A stretch of 64,000 bases of DNA, from assembly GCF_009363075.1 (NCBI RefSeq), contig NZ_CP045293.1, positions 6,528,501 through 6,592,500 on the forward strand, written 5' to 3'. Under the pieces are notes generated by a model that was given only the letters and a program-made list of their open reading frames with translations, ran no database searches and was not told the origin of the DNA. Numbering within the stretch: the first letter of the stretch is position 1; each line of letters begins with the position of its first letter. This DNA is from Paenibacillus guangzhouensis (GTDB lineage: Bacteria; Bacillota; Bacilli; Paenibacillales; Paenibacillaceae). The translations under genes were made by a program, and so were the position numbers. Below, piece after piece: positions 8,755 to 16,365 of this stretch.

Positions 8755-8784
8755 TTCACTATCCGTATCATGAAAGGAGGTTCG

Positions 8785-8919
8785 ATGAACATGCTAAAGA
8801 CAAATCCCACGTTGCGACAATTTACGAAGGCGAACGCTCTCTGGCTTCAAGAACGTTTACAATTGCATAGGTATGTCATCGTCCAACCGCGAGTTCATGA
8901 TCGGGCTGTTCGGGTGTAA
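8785..8919 (+). CDS. Small protein of 44 residues, unknown function
   Basis: A short ORF encoding 44 residues, beginning MNMLKTNPTLRQFTKANALW and ending HDRAVRV. It has a consensus RBS (AAAGGAGG, 4 nt before the ATG; a second ATG at 8791 gives better spacing and would make 42 residues). It also has a near-consensus promoter just upstream and a terminator downstream at 8988. The peptide is basic (many Arg/Lys/His), has no membrane segment and no signal peptide. I do not recognise a family. The complete expression context argues it is real, or that the transcript is functional. The rest of 8920-9056 holds the terminator and no other gene. Confidence 0.55.
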   Translation: MNMLKTNPTLRQFTKANALWLQERLQLHRYVIVQPRVHDRAVRV

Positions 8920-8987
8920 CGTCTTGGAAGGATCCGAGTCAGACCACCGACCAATCTAAATGAATCTACATAAGCGAATCTATATTT

Positions 8988-9026
8988 GGCCATGGACGGC
9001 GATAACTGTCTATGGTCTTTTTATTT
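8988..9026 (+). terminator. Terminator after the 44-residue ORF
   Basis: Ten-pair stem GGCCATGGAC / GTCTATGGTC (two G-U pairs) with a 10-nt loop, then TTTTTATTTTT. It ends 30 bp before the next gene start. Confidence 0.8.
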
Positions 9027-9056
9027 TTCCTATTATCGATAAGGAGGTGCATTACC

Positions 9057-9851
9057 ATGATGATCGATATGAATACCAGAATTCTTCAGGAACTCCGTAA
9101 TATCGAACAAGAGGAGAACGTGCGCATTCTCTATGCGTGCGAATCCGGGAGCCGTGCTTGGGGTTTCCCGTCACAAGACAGCGATTATGATGTTCGGTTC
9201 ATCTATCTTCGCCCCGTAGACTGGTATCTGTCCATTTTTGACAAGCGCGATGTGATCGAGCGTCCGATTAACGATTTATTAGACATCAACGGCTGGGATC
9301 TCAGGAAAGCGTTGAATCTGTTCCGCAAATCGAACCCGCCGCTGCTCGAATGGCTGCAATCGCCGATTCAATATATGGAGCAATATACGGTAACGGAGCA
9401 GATCCGCCGAATCTCACCGCTTTCCTTTTCACCGAAATCCTGTATGTATCATTACTTGAACATGGCGAAAGGGAACTATCGGGACTACTTGCAGGGCGAC
9501 CAGGTGAAAATTAAAAAATACTTCTACGTGCTTCGACCGATCCTGGCATGTGCATGGATTGAACGCTATGACGACATGCCGCCGATCGCATTCGATACGC
9601 TCGTGGAACGGCTTCTTCCTGGGGATGGGGAGCTCTACCAGTTCATTCAACAGCTATTAATTCGTAAAAAAGCAGGTGAGGAGCTGGACTACGAGCCGCG
9701 GATTCATCTCCTAAATACATTCATTGAGGAGCATATCTCGCATTTTGAACAAAAGGCTGCTGCGCTCAAAGCAGCGGAGGGTACGTTAGACGACCAACTA
9801 GACGCATTATTTCGAGCAGCCTTAACGGAAGTATGGAAAGAGAGGAAATAA
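9057..9851 (+). CDS. YcgL-type predicted nucleotidyltransferase
   Basis: A 264-residue protein of the YcgL/COG3541 minimal-nucleotidyltransferase type. The polymerase-beta-fold active site is visible near residues 26-45: GSRAWG, then the paired acidic residues in SDYDVRF. Downstream come a helical region with FRKSNPPLLEWL and a C-terminal helical bundle. Such enzymes are predicted to transfer a nucleotide from NTP to an RNA, protein or antibiotic-like acceptor; the actual acceptor is unknown. I start at the ATG 9057 because AAGGAGGTG lies just upstream; an earlier in-frame GTG at 9012 falls inside the preceding terminator. It is 4 bp upstream of an RtcB-type RNA ligase gene, which suggests a joint role in RNA end repair. 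Confidence 0.8.
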   Translation: MMIDMNTRILQELRNIEQEENVRILYACESGSRAWGFPSQDSDYDVRFIYLRPVDWYLSIFDKRDVIERPINDLLDINGWDLRKALNLFRKSNPPLLEWLQSPIQYMEQYTVTEQIRRISPLSFSPKSCMYHYLNMAKGNYRDYLQGDQVKIKKYFYVLRPILACAWIERYDDMPPIAFDTLVERLLPGDGELYQFIQQLLIRKKAGEELDYEPRIHLLNTFIEEHISHFEQKAAALKAAEGTLDDQLDALFRAALTEVWKERK

Positions 9852-9855
9852 ACAT

Positions 9856-11082
9856 ATGGCATATCAGACGATAGATGGCGTGCGTGTCTGGGGAAACCCG
9901 GATGACGGCGCATTAGCGCAAGCGAGGACTTGCGCGGAACACGGCCGCGTCGTACAGACGCTGCTTATGGCGGATCATCATAAAGGCTATAGTCAACCGA
10001 TCGGTGGTGTGGTCGCCTATGACGGACAAATCTCGCCTTCGGGCGTCGGTTACGATATTGCGTGCGGGAACAAAGCCGTCCGGACAAATCTCATGGCAGC
10101 CGATGTGATGCCAAAAATTTCGAAGATCATGGATCAGATTGCGCGGCATATTTCTTTTGGCATCGGTCGTGTTAACAACGATAAGGTGGACCATGCGTTG
10201 TTCGACGATCCCGATTGGGATGTGTATCTGAACGTGGGGCGTCAGGAACATGACAAATTAAAATCGCTTGCGCGAGATCAGCTCGGCACGGTCGGCAGCG
10301 GCAATCATTATGTTGATTTGTTCGAAGAGAAGGCGACGGGACGACTGTGGATCGGCAATCATTTTGGCAGCCGTGGATTCGGCCATAAGACGGCAAGCGG
10401 CTTCATCAATTTGGCTGCGGGTCGGGAATTTCTTGCGAACGCGCCAGGGGAGAAGATGGATCAACCACCGATTTTGCTCGACCTAGACAGTGAACTCGGC
10501 GATATGTATTATCGTGCGATGAAGCTCGCTGGGCGGTACGCGTATGCCGGACGGGATTACGTCATCGAGCAGGTTCTGTCCTTGCTCGGTGCTGAGGCCG
10601 ATTTTGAAGTTCACAATCATCATAATTATGCTTGGCAGGAGACGCATCAAGGCCGTAACGCGGTCGTCGTTCGTAAAGGAGCAACACCATCGGCGCCTGG
10701 ACAGCTAGGATTTATCGGTGGCAGCATGGGGGACATCTCGGTCATTGTGCGGGGGAAAGATACCGAGGAAAATCGGAGTGCATTTTATAGCACCGTGCAC
10801 GGCGCGGGACGTATCATGAGCCGCACACAAGCAGCGGGACGAATGAATTGGAAGACACGGAAGCGTTCCGGCGGACAGATTAGCCCGCAGCAAATGCGTT
10901 CGGCCGTCAAGAGTTATAACGTAGAACTACGCGGTGCCGGTACGGATGAGAGTCCTTTCGTCTACAGGAAGTTGCAGGATGTGCTCGATGCGCATGCGGA
11001 GACGATTGATGTCTTGCATATCCTTAAGCCGATTGGCGTCTGCATGGCAGGGGCGGATGAATTCGATCCGTACAAGGATTAG
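9856..11082 (+). CDS. rtcB: RtcB-family RNA ligase
   Basis: A 408-residue RtcB-family protein. RtcB joins RNA 2',3'-cyclic phosphate or 3'-phosphate ends to 5'-OH ends using GTP and Mn2+. Seen: the metal-site cysteine segment VGYDIACGNKAVR near 62-74, GTVGSGNHYVDL near 142-153, the NHFGSRGFGH block, HNHHNYAW near 255, and the HGAGRIMSR segment near 315, whose histidine is the guanylylation site in characterised RtcB. The protein is somewhat shorter than E. coli and archaeal RtcB (about 408 and 480), as in the second RtcB subfamily. It directly follows the YcgL-like nucleotidyltransferase (4-bp gap) and ends at a bidirectional terminator. A role in stress-induced RNA repair is inference. Confidence 0.88.
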   Translation: MAYQTIDGVRVWGNPDDGALAQARTCAEHGRVVQTLLMADHHKGYSQPIGGVVAYDGQISPSGVGYDIACGNKAVRTNLMAADVMPKISKIMDQIARHISFGIGRVNNDKVDHALFDDPDWDVYLNVGRQEHDKLKSLARDQLGTVGSGNHYVDLFEEKATGRLWIGNHFGSRGFGHKTASGFINLAAGREFLANAPGEKMDQPPILLDLDSELGDMYYRAMKLAGRYAYAGRDYVIEQVLSLLGAEADFEVHNHHNYAWQETHQGRNAVVVRKGATPSAPGQLGFIGGSMGDISVIVRGKDTEENRSAFYSTVHGAGRIMSRTQAAGRMNWKTRKRSGGQISPQQMRSAVKSYNVELRGAGTDESPFVYRKLQDVLDAHAETIDVLHILKPIGVCMAGADEFDPYKD

Positions 11083-11114
11083 CCCTTGCCTGCAACGCAG
11101 CAACCTAATCCCCA

Positions 11115-11147
11115 AAAGAGCAGGCATCATAACGATGCCTGCTCTTT
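11115..11147. terminator. Bidirectional terminator between rtcB and gpsB
   Basis: Perfect 13-bp inverted repeat AAGAGCAGGCATC / GATGCCTGCTCTT around a 5-nt loop, lying between two convergent genes. The A/T runs on both sides suit both strands. Confidence 0.85.
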
Positions 11148-11160
11148 ACTATATATCGAA

Positions 11161-11460
11161 TTAGCCTTTAATTTTGCCCCAGCAGAACATTTCGAGCTCA
11201 CGAACACGCTGCAATAGATCGTCAGTGTTGGAGATTTCTACGTTTGCCGCATTTTGCATGTCATAGATATGTTTTTGCATTTCCTTGATTAATCGTGAGA
11301 ACAGCTCATAATCTTTAATGATTTCGTCGAGGTATGCATCAACTTCTTCTTCATTGTAACCACGGAGGGAACGGGTGAATTCTTTGCTATGAATTTCTTC
11401 AGCATTTAACTTAATTCCCATTTCTTCGAGGTTTTTCATTTTTCCAAAACCGTTAGTCAC
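11161..11460 (-). CDS. gpsB: Cell-division regulator GpsB (DivIVA domain)
   Basis: A 99-residue GpsB homologue. The N-terminal DivIVA domain holds the membrane/partner-binding motif EFTRSLRGYNEEEVDAYLDE, followed by a coiled coil. The C-terminal helix LQRVRELEMFCWGKIKG corresponds to the GpsB trimerisation segment. GpsB links penicillin-binding proteins and the divisome and shuttles between septum and side wall. Length is that of the family (about 98). The GTG at 11460 is preferred because AAAGGTGAT is well spaced upstream; an in-frame ATG at 11439 lacks a good RBS. It is monocistronic, convergent with rtcB, and next to the Crp/Fnr gene only by position. Confidence 0.88.
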   Translation of the reverse strand: MTNGFGKMKNLEEMGIKLNAEEIHSKEFTRSLRGYNEEEVDAYLDEIIKDYELFSRLIKEMQKHIYDMQNAANVEISNTDDLLQRVRELEMFCWGKIKG

Positions 11461-11646
11461 GTTACATCACCTTTCTTATCCATAATCGTAAGCACGTCAA
11501 GCTCGTGGGTGCCAGCGAATGAATTGTACCGTCTGTCGGAGTGCATGGTTATTCTGTGAACAGGTTAGCCTAACTTTTATGAACCAAATCACATTTTAAA
11601 CGTTATCGGTCTAACTGCATCGCCAGCTTTTCTTTTGCTATAGTCA

Positions 11647-12381
11647 TTATACAGGCTGTTCCGATGTGGTGCCATGCTGCCATTTGCGAAGCTCAGGAAC
11701 TTCTTCGGTCTCCTGACAAATTCGCTCCAGGTGCTTCAGATTTAACACATAGATATATTTCTGCCGAATCTCGATAATTCCTTCATGCTGGAGATCGTTC
11801 AGTGTTTTCGAGATCGATTCGCGTGTAATTCCGACCATGCTCGCGAGCAGGGAATGATTGATTTTCATATCAATTTTGTAAGCGATCCCATCTTGCTCAC
11901 CGAAATTATAATAAAGATCCATGATCAAATTTGCAATTTTGGTGCGGACATCGCAGAACGTTAAGTAGCGGATAGTGCGATTTAAGACACGGACGCGAGC
12001 GAACATAATATCATAAGCACGGCGTAGGATAGAAGGATAACGATCTACCAAGTCAAGAAAATCCTTCTTTGTAATTTGCCATGCAGCAACCGGCTCGAGC
12101 GCCTCGATGGTCGCAATGCGATGACTATCGCCTGTTAATGCTTCGGCCTCACCGATGACGTCGCCTGGGAATTGAATGCCCATGATGACTTCTTTGCCTT
12201 CTTGTCCCCGGTATACTTTAACTTTGCCGGACCTTAAGATAAAGATACTATCGCTCTGGTCATTCTCGAACATGAAGACATGATTCTTCTTATATTGACG
12301 CTCTCGGAGCAGAGGGATGATCTGTTGCAATGCATCGCTAGGAAGATCAGAGAAGATCGGGACTTGATTGATTTCGATCAT
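11647..12381 (-). CDS. Crp/Fnr-family transcriptional regulator
   Basis: A 244-residue Crp/Fnr regulator. The N-terminal cyclic-nucleotide-binding-type beta barrel spans about residues 10-125 (FENDQSDSIFILRSGKVKVY; GDVIGEAEALTG). A dimerisation helix follows, then a winged helix-turn-helix near 180-215 (LLASMVGITRESISKTLNDL). It lacks the clustered cysteines of oxygen-sensing Fnr proteins, so redox sensing by an Fe-S cluster is unlikely. I start at ATG 12381, which has AAAGGA at 9 nt; the in-frame ATG at 12408 has no RBS. The gene is divergent from a purine permease gene and their promoters share about 100 bp, so it may regulate that permease or itself. The effector is unknown. Confidence 0.85.
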   Translation of the reverse strand: MIEINQVPIFSDLPSDALQQIIPLLRERQYKKNHVFMFENDQSDSIFILRSGKVKVYRGQEGKEVIMGIQFPGDVIGEAEALTGDSHRIATIEALEPVAAWQITKKDFLDLVDRYPSILRRAYDIMFARVRVLNRTIRYLTFCDVRTKIANLIMDLYYNFGEQDGIAYKIDMKINHSLLASMVGITRESISKTLNDLQHEGIIEIRQKYIYVLNLKHLERICQETEEVPELRKWQHGTTSEQPV

Positions 12382-12481
12382 GCGTACCAATCCTTTCACG
12401 GTGTTCATTCATCATTATTGTAACATGATTCGACAAGATTCAATATTAAAATTACTGGCAGCATGGGATGGAGGATCACCA

Positions 12482-13768
12482 TTGAACTCAAAATTAGGAC
12501 GAATATTTCAAATTGACAATCAGCAGACCAGTATCCGAACGGAGATGCTCGCGGGTCTGACGTCATTCATTACGATTGCTTATATTATTGCCGTCAATGG
12601 GGCCATTCTGAGCAATGCAGGCATGCCATATGAAGCGGCGACGATTGCAACGGTGTTCTCCGCGCTGGTCGGTTGCATGCTCATGGCTTTCTGGGCGAAG
12701 TCGCCGTTGATTCTTGCGCCAGGGATGGGAGATAATGCGTTTTTCGTCTTTACCCTAGTCTTCTCTTTCGGCCTGACTTGGCAGCAGGCGCTTGCCGCAG
12801 TGTTGATCGCAGGGATTGTGTTCTTCCTTGTCAGTATGACGAAAGGGGCGGTCTATTTATCCAAGAAGATTCCAACCTCCATGATTCATGCGATGACGGC
12901 GGGGATCGGTCTATTTATTGGGTTTCTTGGACTAAAAAATGGCGGCGTCATCGTTGCGAGTGAAGGGACTTTCGTACAGCTTGCCAGTTTACGGGATCCG
13001 CACGTACTAACGACGCTGTTAACGTTAGTCATTGTTGTGCCGTTATTTTTGCGCGGTGTTCGCGGGAATTTCTTAATTGGGATCATTGCCGGTACAATCA
13101 TCGGCATTCTGCTTGGTATCGTCGATTTCTCGCAAATGGGCAGCTTCCAGTTCTCCATGGCGGGATACGATCAGGTCTTCTTTGCTTTTGATTTCAGCCA
13201 ACTGCATTCGTTCCAATTCTGGATTGCGGTGTTCTCCTTGTCGATGGTTATTATTTTCGCAAATATGGGGGCACAGCTAGGCATGCTGCCAGATACGTCG
13301 AAGTTCAGACGATCATTCCAAGCGAACTCCTTATCGATCATTGCGGCCTCCATGTTCGGCTGCAGTCCGACGACGACAGCTGCAGAAGGCGCGGCAGGGA
13401 TCGCTGCAGGCGGACGTTCGGGATTAACGCCGTTCATCGCGGGATTATTGTTCATCCCGGCTCTGTTCCTGATTCCGATTCTTAAGATTATTCCGAGCAG
13501 TGCAATCGCTCCAGTACTCATTGTTGTCGGCTGCTTAATGATTCAAGGGATGAAGCATGTGAAGCTGGATGATTTCACTGAGGCTTTCCCGGCTTACCTG
13601 ATGATCGCGATTATGCCACTGACGTTCAGTATCGTGAATGGGATTGCCTTTGGCTTTATCGCTTATCCGATCGTGAAGATCGTGACTGGGCGCAGACAAG
13701 AGGTCTCCGGCGCGATGTATGTGATTGCAGCGCTGTTCCTGGTTTATTTTATACTGGGTGTCAAATAA
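12482..13768 (+). CDS. NCS2 / AzgA-type guanine-hypoxanthine permease
   Basis: A 428-residue polytopic membrane protein of the AzgA branch of NCS2 transporters (B. subtilis PbuG/PbuO type), which import guanine, hypoxanthine or adenine with protons. Seen: the N-terminal TSIRTEMLAGLTSFITIAYII, the GMGDNAFFVFT segment of TM3, many hydrophobic helices (12-14), and the C-terminal region with CSPTTTAAEGAAGIAAGGRSG. I start at TTG 12482 because GGAGG at 12470-12474 is correctly spaced. An upstream open frame to 12368 overlaps the divergent regulator and lacks an RBS. The start matches where family members begin (FQ.D...TS.R.E). Substrate within the purine bases is not determined. Confidence 0.85.
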   Translation: MNSKLGRIFQIDNQQTSIRTEMLAGLTSFITIAYIIAVNGAILSNAGMPYEAATIATVFSALVGCMLMAFWAKSPLILAPGMGDNAFFVFTLVFSFGLTWQQALAAVLIAGIVFFLVSMTKGAVYLSKKIPTSMIHAMTAGIGLFIGFLGLKNGGVIVASEGTFVQLASLRDPHVLTTLLTLVIVVPLFLRGVRGNFLIGIIAGTIIGILLGIVDFSQMGSFQFSMAGYDQVFFAFDFSQLHSFQFWIAVFSLSMVIIFANMGAQLGMLPDTSKFRRSFQANSLSIIAASMFGCSPTTTAAEGAAGIAAGGRSGLTPFIAGLLFIPALFLIPILKIIPSSAIAPVLIVVGCLMIQGMKHVKLDDFTEAFPAYLMIAIMPLTFSIVNGIAFGFIAYPIVKIVTGRRQEVSGAMYVIAALFLVYFILGVK

Positions 13769-13847
13769 GACTCTCTCCCTTGTGATGTAGGTTACTTCGA
13801 ATCGCACCCCGATTTGGTATACCTAGGGAAAAGGGAGGGAAAGCAGC

Positions 13848-15053
13848 ATGGATTCTTGCCGTACAGCTACGATGGAGGCGCCAGCTGCACTGATGTGGAA
13901 AACCGTATCGGAAGAATGCAATCTGGCGTGCGATTATTGCTACTACAGCTCTTGCCATGGACGGCCTTCTGCGGATATCCAGCGGATCGATGATGAGTTG
14001 TTGCGCAAAGTCATCCAAGAGATGATGCAAGGCTCGCGGGGTAGCGTATCATTTGCCTGGCAGGGAGGGGAGCCACTGCTCGCCGGGTTGGATTTCTTCC
14101 GTCGGGTTGTCCAGTATCAACAGCACTATGCGCCGCGTAATACGATCATCAGCAATGCGCTCCAGACGAATGGAACGCTGGTGACTCGGGAATGGGCGGC
14201 GTTTTTCAGGCAGTATTCCTTTTTACTCGGCGTCAGTGTCGATGGTCCGGCTTGGATTCATGATCGTCGGCGCAAGACCGGTTCGGGCAAGGGTTCGTAT
14301 GATCGCGTTATGCAGGGGATTGAGGTGCTGCGCGAGGCACGGGTAGATTTTAATATTTTGATGGTTATTCATGAAGATAATGTCCATGAGGCGGAAGCCA
14401 TTACGACATGGATTGATCAGCATCAGTTCGATTTTGTACAGTTCATTCCCGGGATGGATTTTCGCTCACAGGATGCCGGGGCAGAGGGCAAATTCCTTGT
14501 CACGGCGAAGCAGTACGGGCAGTTTCTCTGTCAGATCTTCGATTGGTGGTATCGTGACGGGGAACCGTGCGTATCCGTACGGGTTTTCGATAATTGGCTG
14601 CAGCGCCTTGTCGGACAGGAGCCGGAGATGTGTGTCCATCGGGAGTCTTGCCCATCTATTCTAATATTGGAGCAGAATGGTGCGGCATATCCCTGCGATT
14701 TCTATATCCATGAGCAGTATCGGCTTGGCGATGCCGGTGAACAGTCGCTTAGCGCATTGATGGCTGATTCAGCGTGGGATGCTTTCCGTTCGCAGAAACA
14801 AGTGCTCGCTGACGCATGTCGGGCTTGCGAATATGTGCAGTATTGCCATGGCGGCTGTCCACGTCATCGCGTAGGGAACGCGGGACAAGATGCGCTGTGT
14901 GAGAGCTATCGGATGCTGTATGCCTACGGCGAAGACCGGATGCGAAGACTTGCGAAAATGTTGATCGGTAGACATGGATGGAAGCTTCCTGCGCGCAATG
15001 AACGTTGTATGTGCGGGAGCGGACGGAAGTACAAGAGTTGCTGCGCCATATGA
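13848..15053 (+). CDS. Radical-SAM sulfatase-maturase-like enzyme with SEC-C tail
   Basis: A 401-residue radical SAM protein of the anaerobic sulfatase-maturating enzyme type (AslB/anSME). The SAM-binding [4Fe-4S] motif C24-x3-C28-x2-C31 lies in ECNLACDYCYY. GGEP occurs near residue 75 (WQGGEPLL). A SPASM-type auxiliary cluster region (CRACEYVQYCHGGCPRHR) lies near 325-345. The C-terminus adds a SEC-C zinc motif (CMCGSGRKYKSCC, residues about 389-401), not usual for anSME. Such enzymes oxidise an active-site Cys or Ser to formylglycine in sulfatases, or modify peptides. No sulfatase or short precursor peptide gene is visible nearby. RBS GGGAGGG. It lies between two purine permease genes, with a Rieske oxygenase convergent to it. 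Confidence 0.8.
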   Translation: MDSCRTATMEAPAALMWKTVSEECNLACDYCYYSSCHGRPSADIQRIDDELLRKVIQEMMQGSRGSVSFAWQGGEPLLAGLDFFRRVVQYQQHYAPRNTIISNALQTNGTLVTREWAAFFRQYSFLLGVSVDGPAWIHDRRRKTGSGKGSYDRVMQGIEVLREARVDFNILMVIHEDNVHEAEAITTWIDQHQFDFVQFIPGMDFRSQDAGAEGKFLVTAKQYGQFLCQIFDWWYRDGEPCVSVRVFDNWLQRLVGQEPEMCVHRESCPSILILEQNGAAYPCDFYIHEQYRLGDAGEQSLSALMADSAWDAFRSQKQVLADACRACEYVQYCHGGCPRHRVGNAGQDALCESYRMLYAYGEDRMRRLAKMLIGRHGWKLPARNERCMCGSGRKYKSCCAI

Positions 15054-15060
15054 AAATAGC

Positions 15061-15094
15061 AAAAGCTGACCCTGATACAGGTGTCAGCTTTTTT
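15061..15094. terminator. Terminator between the radical-SAM and Rieske genes
   Basis: Stem AAAAGCTGAC / GTCAGCTTTT with a 12-nt loop (itself able to form CCTG/CAGG), ending in T6. It lies between convergent genes and could serve both. Confidence 0.85.
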
Positions 15095-15115
15095 GGTGTG
15101 AGAAAATAATTGAAT

Positions 15116-16096
15116 TTAGGCCGTGCCCCATACGAGGCCAGAATCTTTCAGGTAGCGACGGTAAGCGATACTCATCCGGTCACAGGCAAGGGAAAGCTCA
15201 GCTTGCAGATCCAGAGGGAGGTCTTCCGGCTTCTGGTTCTCGACCACCGGCTTGTCCTGTGCGAAAATAACGTCCTGGAACGCCGCGATCTCTTGATCGG
15301 AGAGATCCATCGGATAGTTGAAGGACAGGATGCCGTAAGCGATCGTCGTCTCTGCATCCTTCGGCGCCACCGTTAGAACGATCGACATCTTGTTGTCGGT
15401 CTCTTTGTCGCGCTTCGTGAATTTCACCGTCATGGGACGAAGAATTTCATAGGTGTAGTAGACATTTTTCGCTTGACCTGAACCGTCCGGATCCGGTTGA
15501 AACACTTCAATCTCCTCGGAGCGGATGGAATGCTCGTCATAAATAACATGATAGTCGCCGATGATCGTGTGCGTCGAGACGCCGAGGTATCCTTCGTGCA
15601 CGACTGCCAAGTGGCCGACGTCCAGGAAATTTTCAATGACGCGTGGCGGCTTCGCTTCCACCGTTGTCGATCCCCACATTACATTGCGGTACGATTCGTC
15701 CGTCCATTCAGGCAGTGCGAACATCGGCGCGGGTTGCTCACTATCGAGGCATACCCACACAAGACCATATTCTTCTTTACAAGCATATTTGAAAGTACGA
15801 GCTTTGCCTGGAATTGCACGATCAGCGGGAAGCTGCGGGATCTTGACGCAAGCGCCGCTGCCATCATATTCCCACGCATGGTATGGACATACGAGATTTC
15901 CATCGCGTACACACCCAAGGGACAGTTTCGCTCCGCGGTGAATACACAAGTCTTTGAACGCATGAATGCCTTCTTCATTTCGGAACAACACGACACGTTC
16001 ACCCATCAGCATCACGCCAAGTGGTTTCTCCTGCAACTCATCCGTTCGACATGCTACAAGCCACTCACGCCGTAATACCGCATCTTCAATGATCAT
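15116..16096 (-). CDS. Rieske-type oxygenase, alpha subunit
   Basis: A 326-residue Rieske non-heme iron oxygenase. The N-terminal Rieske [2Fe-2S] motif is C-x-H ... C-x2-H: CIHRG near residue 52 and CPYHAWEYDG near 70. The C-terminal catalytic domain shows the iron-binding pattern in ENFLDVGHLAVVHEG near 155-170 (D, H, H). Such proteins hydroxylate or demethylate aromatic and heterocyclic substrates, taking electrons from a separate reductase. No ferredoxin or reductase gene is adjacent. RBS GAAGGAG. The gene is divergent from an NCS2 base permease, and a candidate PurBox pair lies just upstream of its -35. A purine or methylxanthine substrate is therefore a reasonable but untested idea; demethylases such as NdmA belong to this superfamily. 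Confidence 0.8.
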   Translation of the reverse strand: MIIEDAVLRREWLVACRTDELQEKPLGVMLMGERVVLFRNEEGIHAFKDLCIHRGAKLSLGCVRDGNLVCPYHAWEYDGSGACVKIPQLPADRAIPGKARTFKYACKEEYGLVWVCLDSEQPAPMFALPEWTDESYRNVMWGSTTVEAKPPRVIENFLDVGHLAVVHEGYLGVSTHTIIGDYHVIYDEHSIRSEEIEVFQPDPDGSGQAKNVYYTYEILRPMTVKFTKRDKETDNKMSIVLTVAPKDAETTIAYGILSFNYPMDLSDQEIAAFQDVIFAQDKPVVENQKPEDLPLDLQAELSLACDRMSIAYRRYLKDSGLVWGTA

Positions 16097-16181
16097 GATT
16101 TCATACTCCTTCGCTCACTCAAAGTTGATAGAATTTGATGTTAAATGTCACTATTTCGCGATTAAAACACTTATATGGTAC

Positions 16182-16210
16182 ATATTATCAAATCAAATCT
16201 AGTTATTCAA
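16182..16210 (-). promoter_or_regulatory. Promoter of the Rieske gene
   Basis: On the minus strand, -35 TTGAAT (complement of 16205-16210), 17-bp spacer, -10 TAATAT (complement of 16182-16187). The -35 edge lies 3 bp from the candidate PurBox pair. Confidence 0.6.
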
Positions 16211-16213
16211 CAT

Positions 16214-16239
16214 AAACACGAACATTAATTTTAGGTTAA
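16214..16239. promoter_or_regulatory. Candidate PurR-box pair between divergent genes
   Basis: AAACACGAACATT (16214-16226) matches the Bacillus PurBox consensus AWWWCCGAACWWT at 11 of 13 positions. The abutting AATTTTAGGTTAA (16227-16239) matches the reverse orientation at 10 of 13. PurR binds paired inverted boxes upstream of purine genes, including xanthine permease. The spacing here is slightly tighter than the Bacillus sites I know, so this is a candidate only. Confidence 0.45.
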
Positions 16240-16263
16240 ATAAAAAATGTACGTATTTAGGGC

Positions 16264-16292
16264 TGTACAAATCAAAAAACGTCGCCTATAAT
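16264..16292 (+). promoter_or_regulatory. Promoter of the second NCS2 permease
   Basis: -35 TGTACA (16264-16269), 17-bp spacer, perfect -10 TATAAT (16287-16292). It is downstream of the candidate PurBox pair and 74 bp upstream of the start codon. Confidence 0.6.
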
Positions 16293-16365
16293 CGGAATTG
16301 AGATTTTTGTCACATCGTGTCGATCGTATAAAAAGAGTGGCCCAAAAAAGAGAGGATGGTTTTCG

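Noticed and set aside
13780..13800. Crp/Fnr site (TGTGA-N6-TTACT) upstream of the radical SAM gene
   Set aside because: Only the left half-site is good. One matching half is expected by chance at this AT content.
16097..16365. Purine riboswitch upstream of the NCS2 permease
   Set aside because: The conserved core of the purine aptamer (TATA...TACC...CCGTAAA-type segments) and its three-way junction are not visible, and there is no terminator hairpin in the leader.
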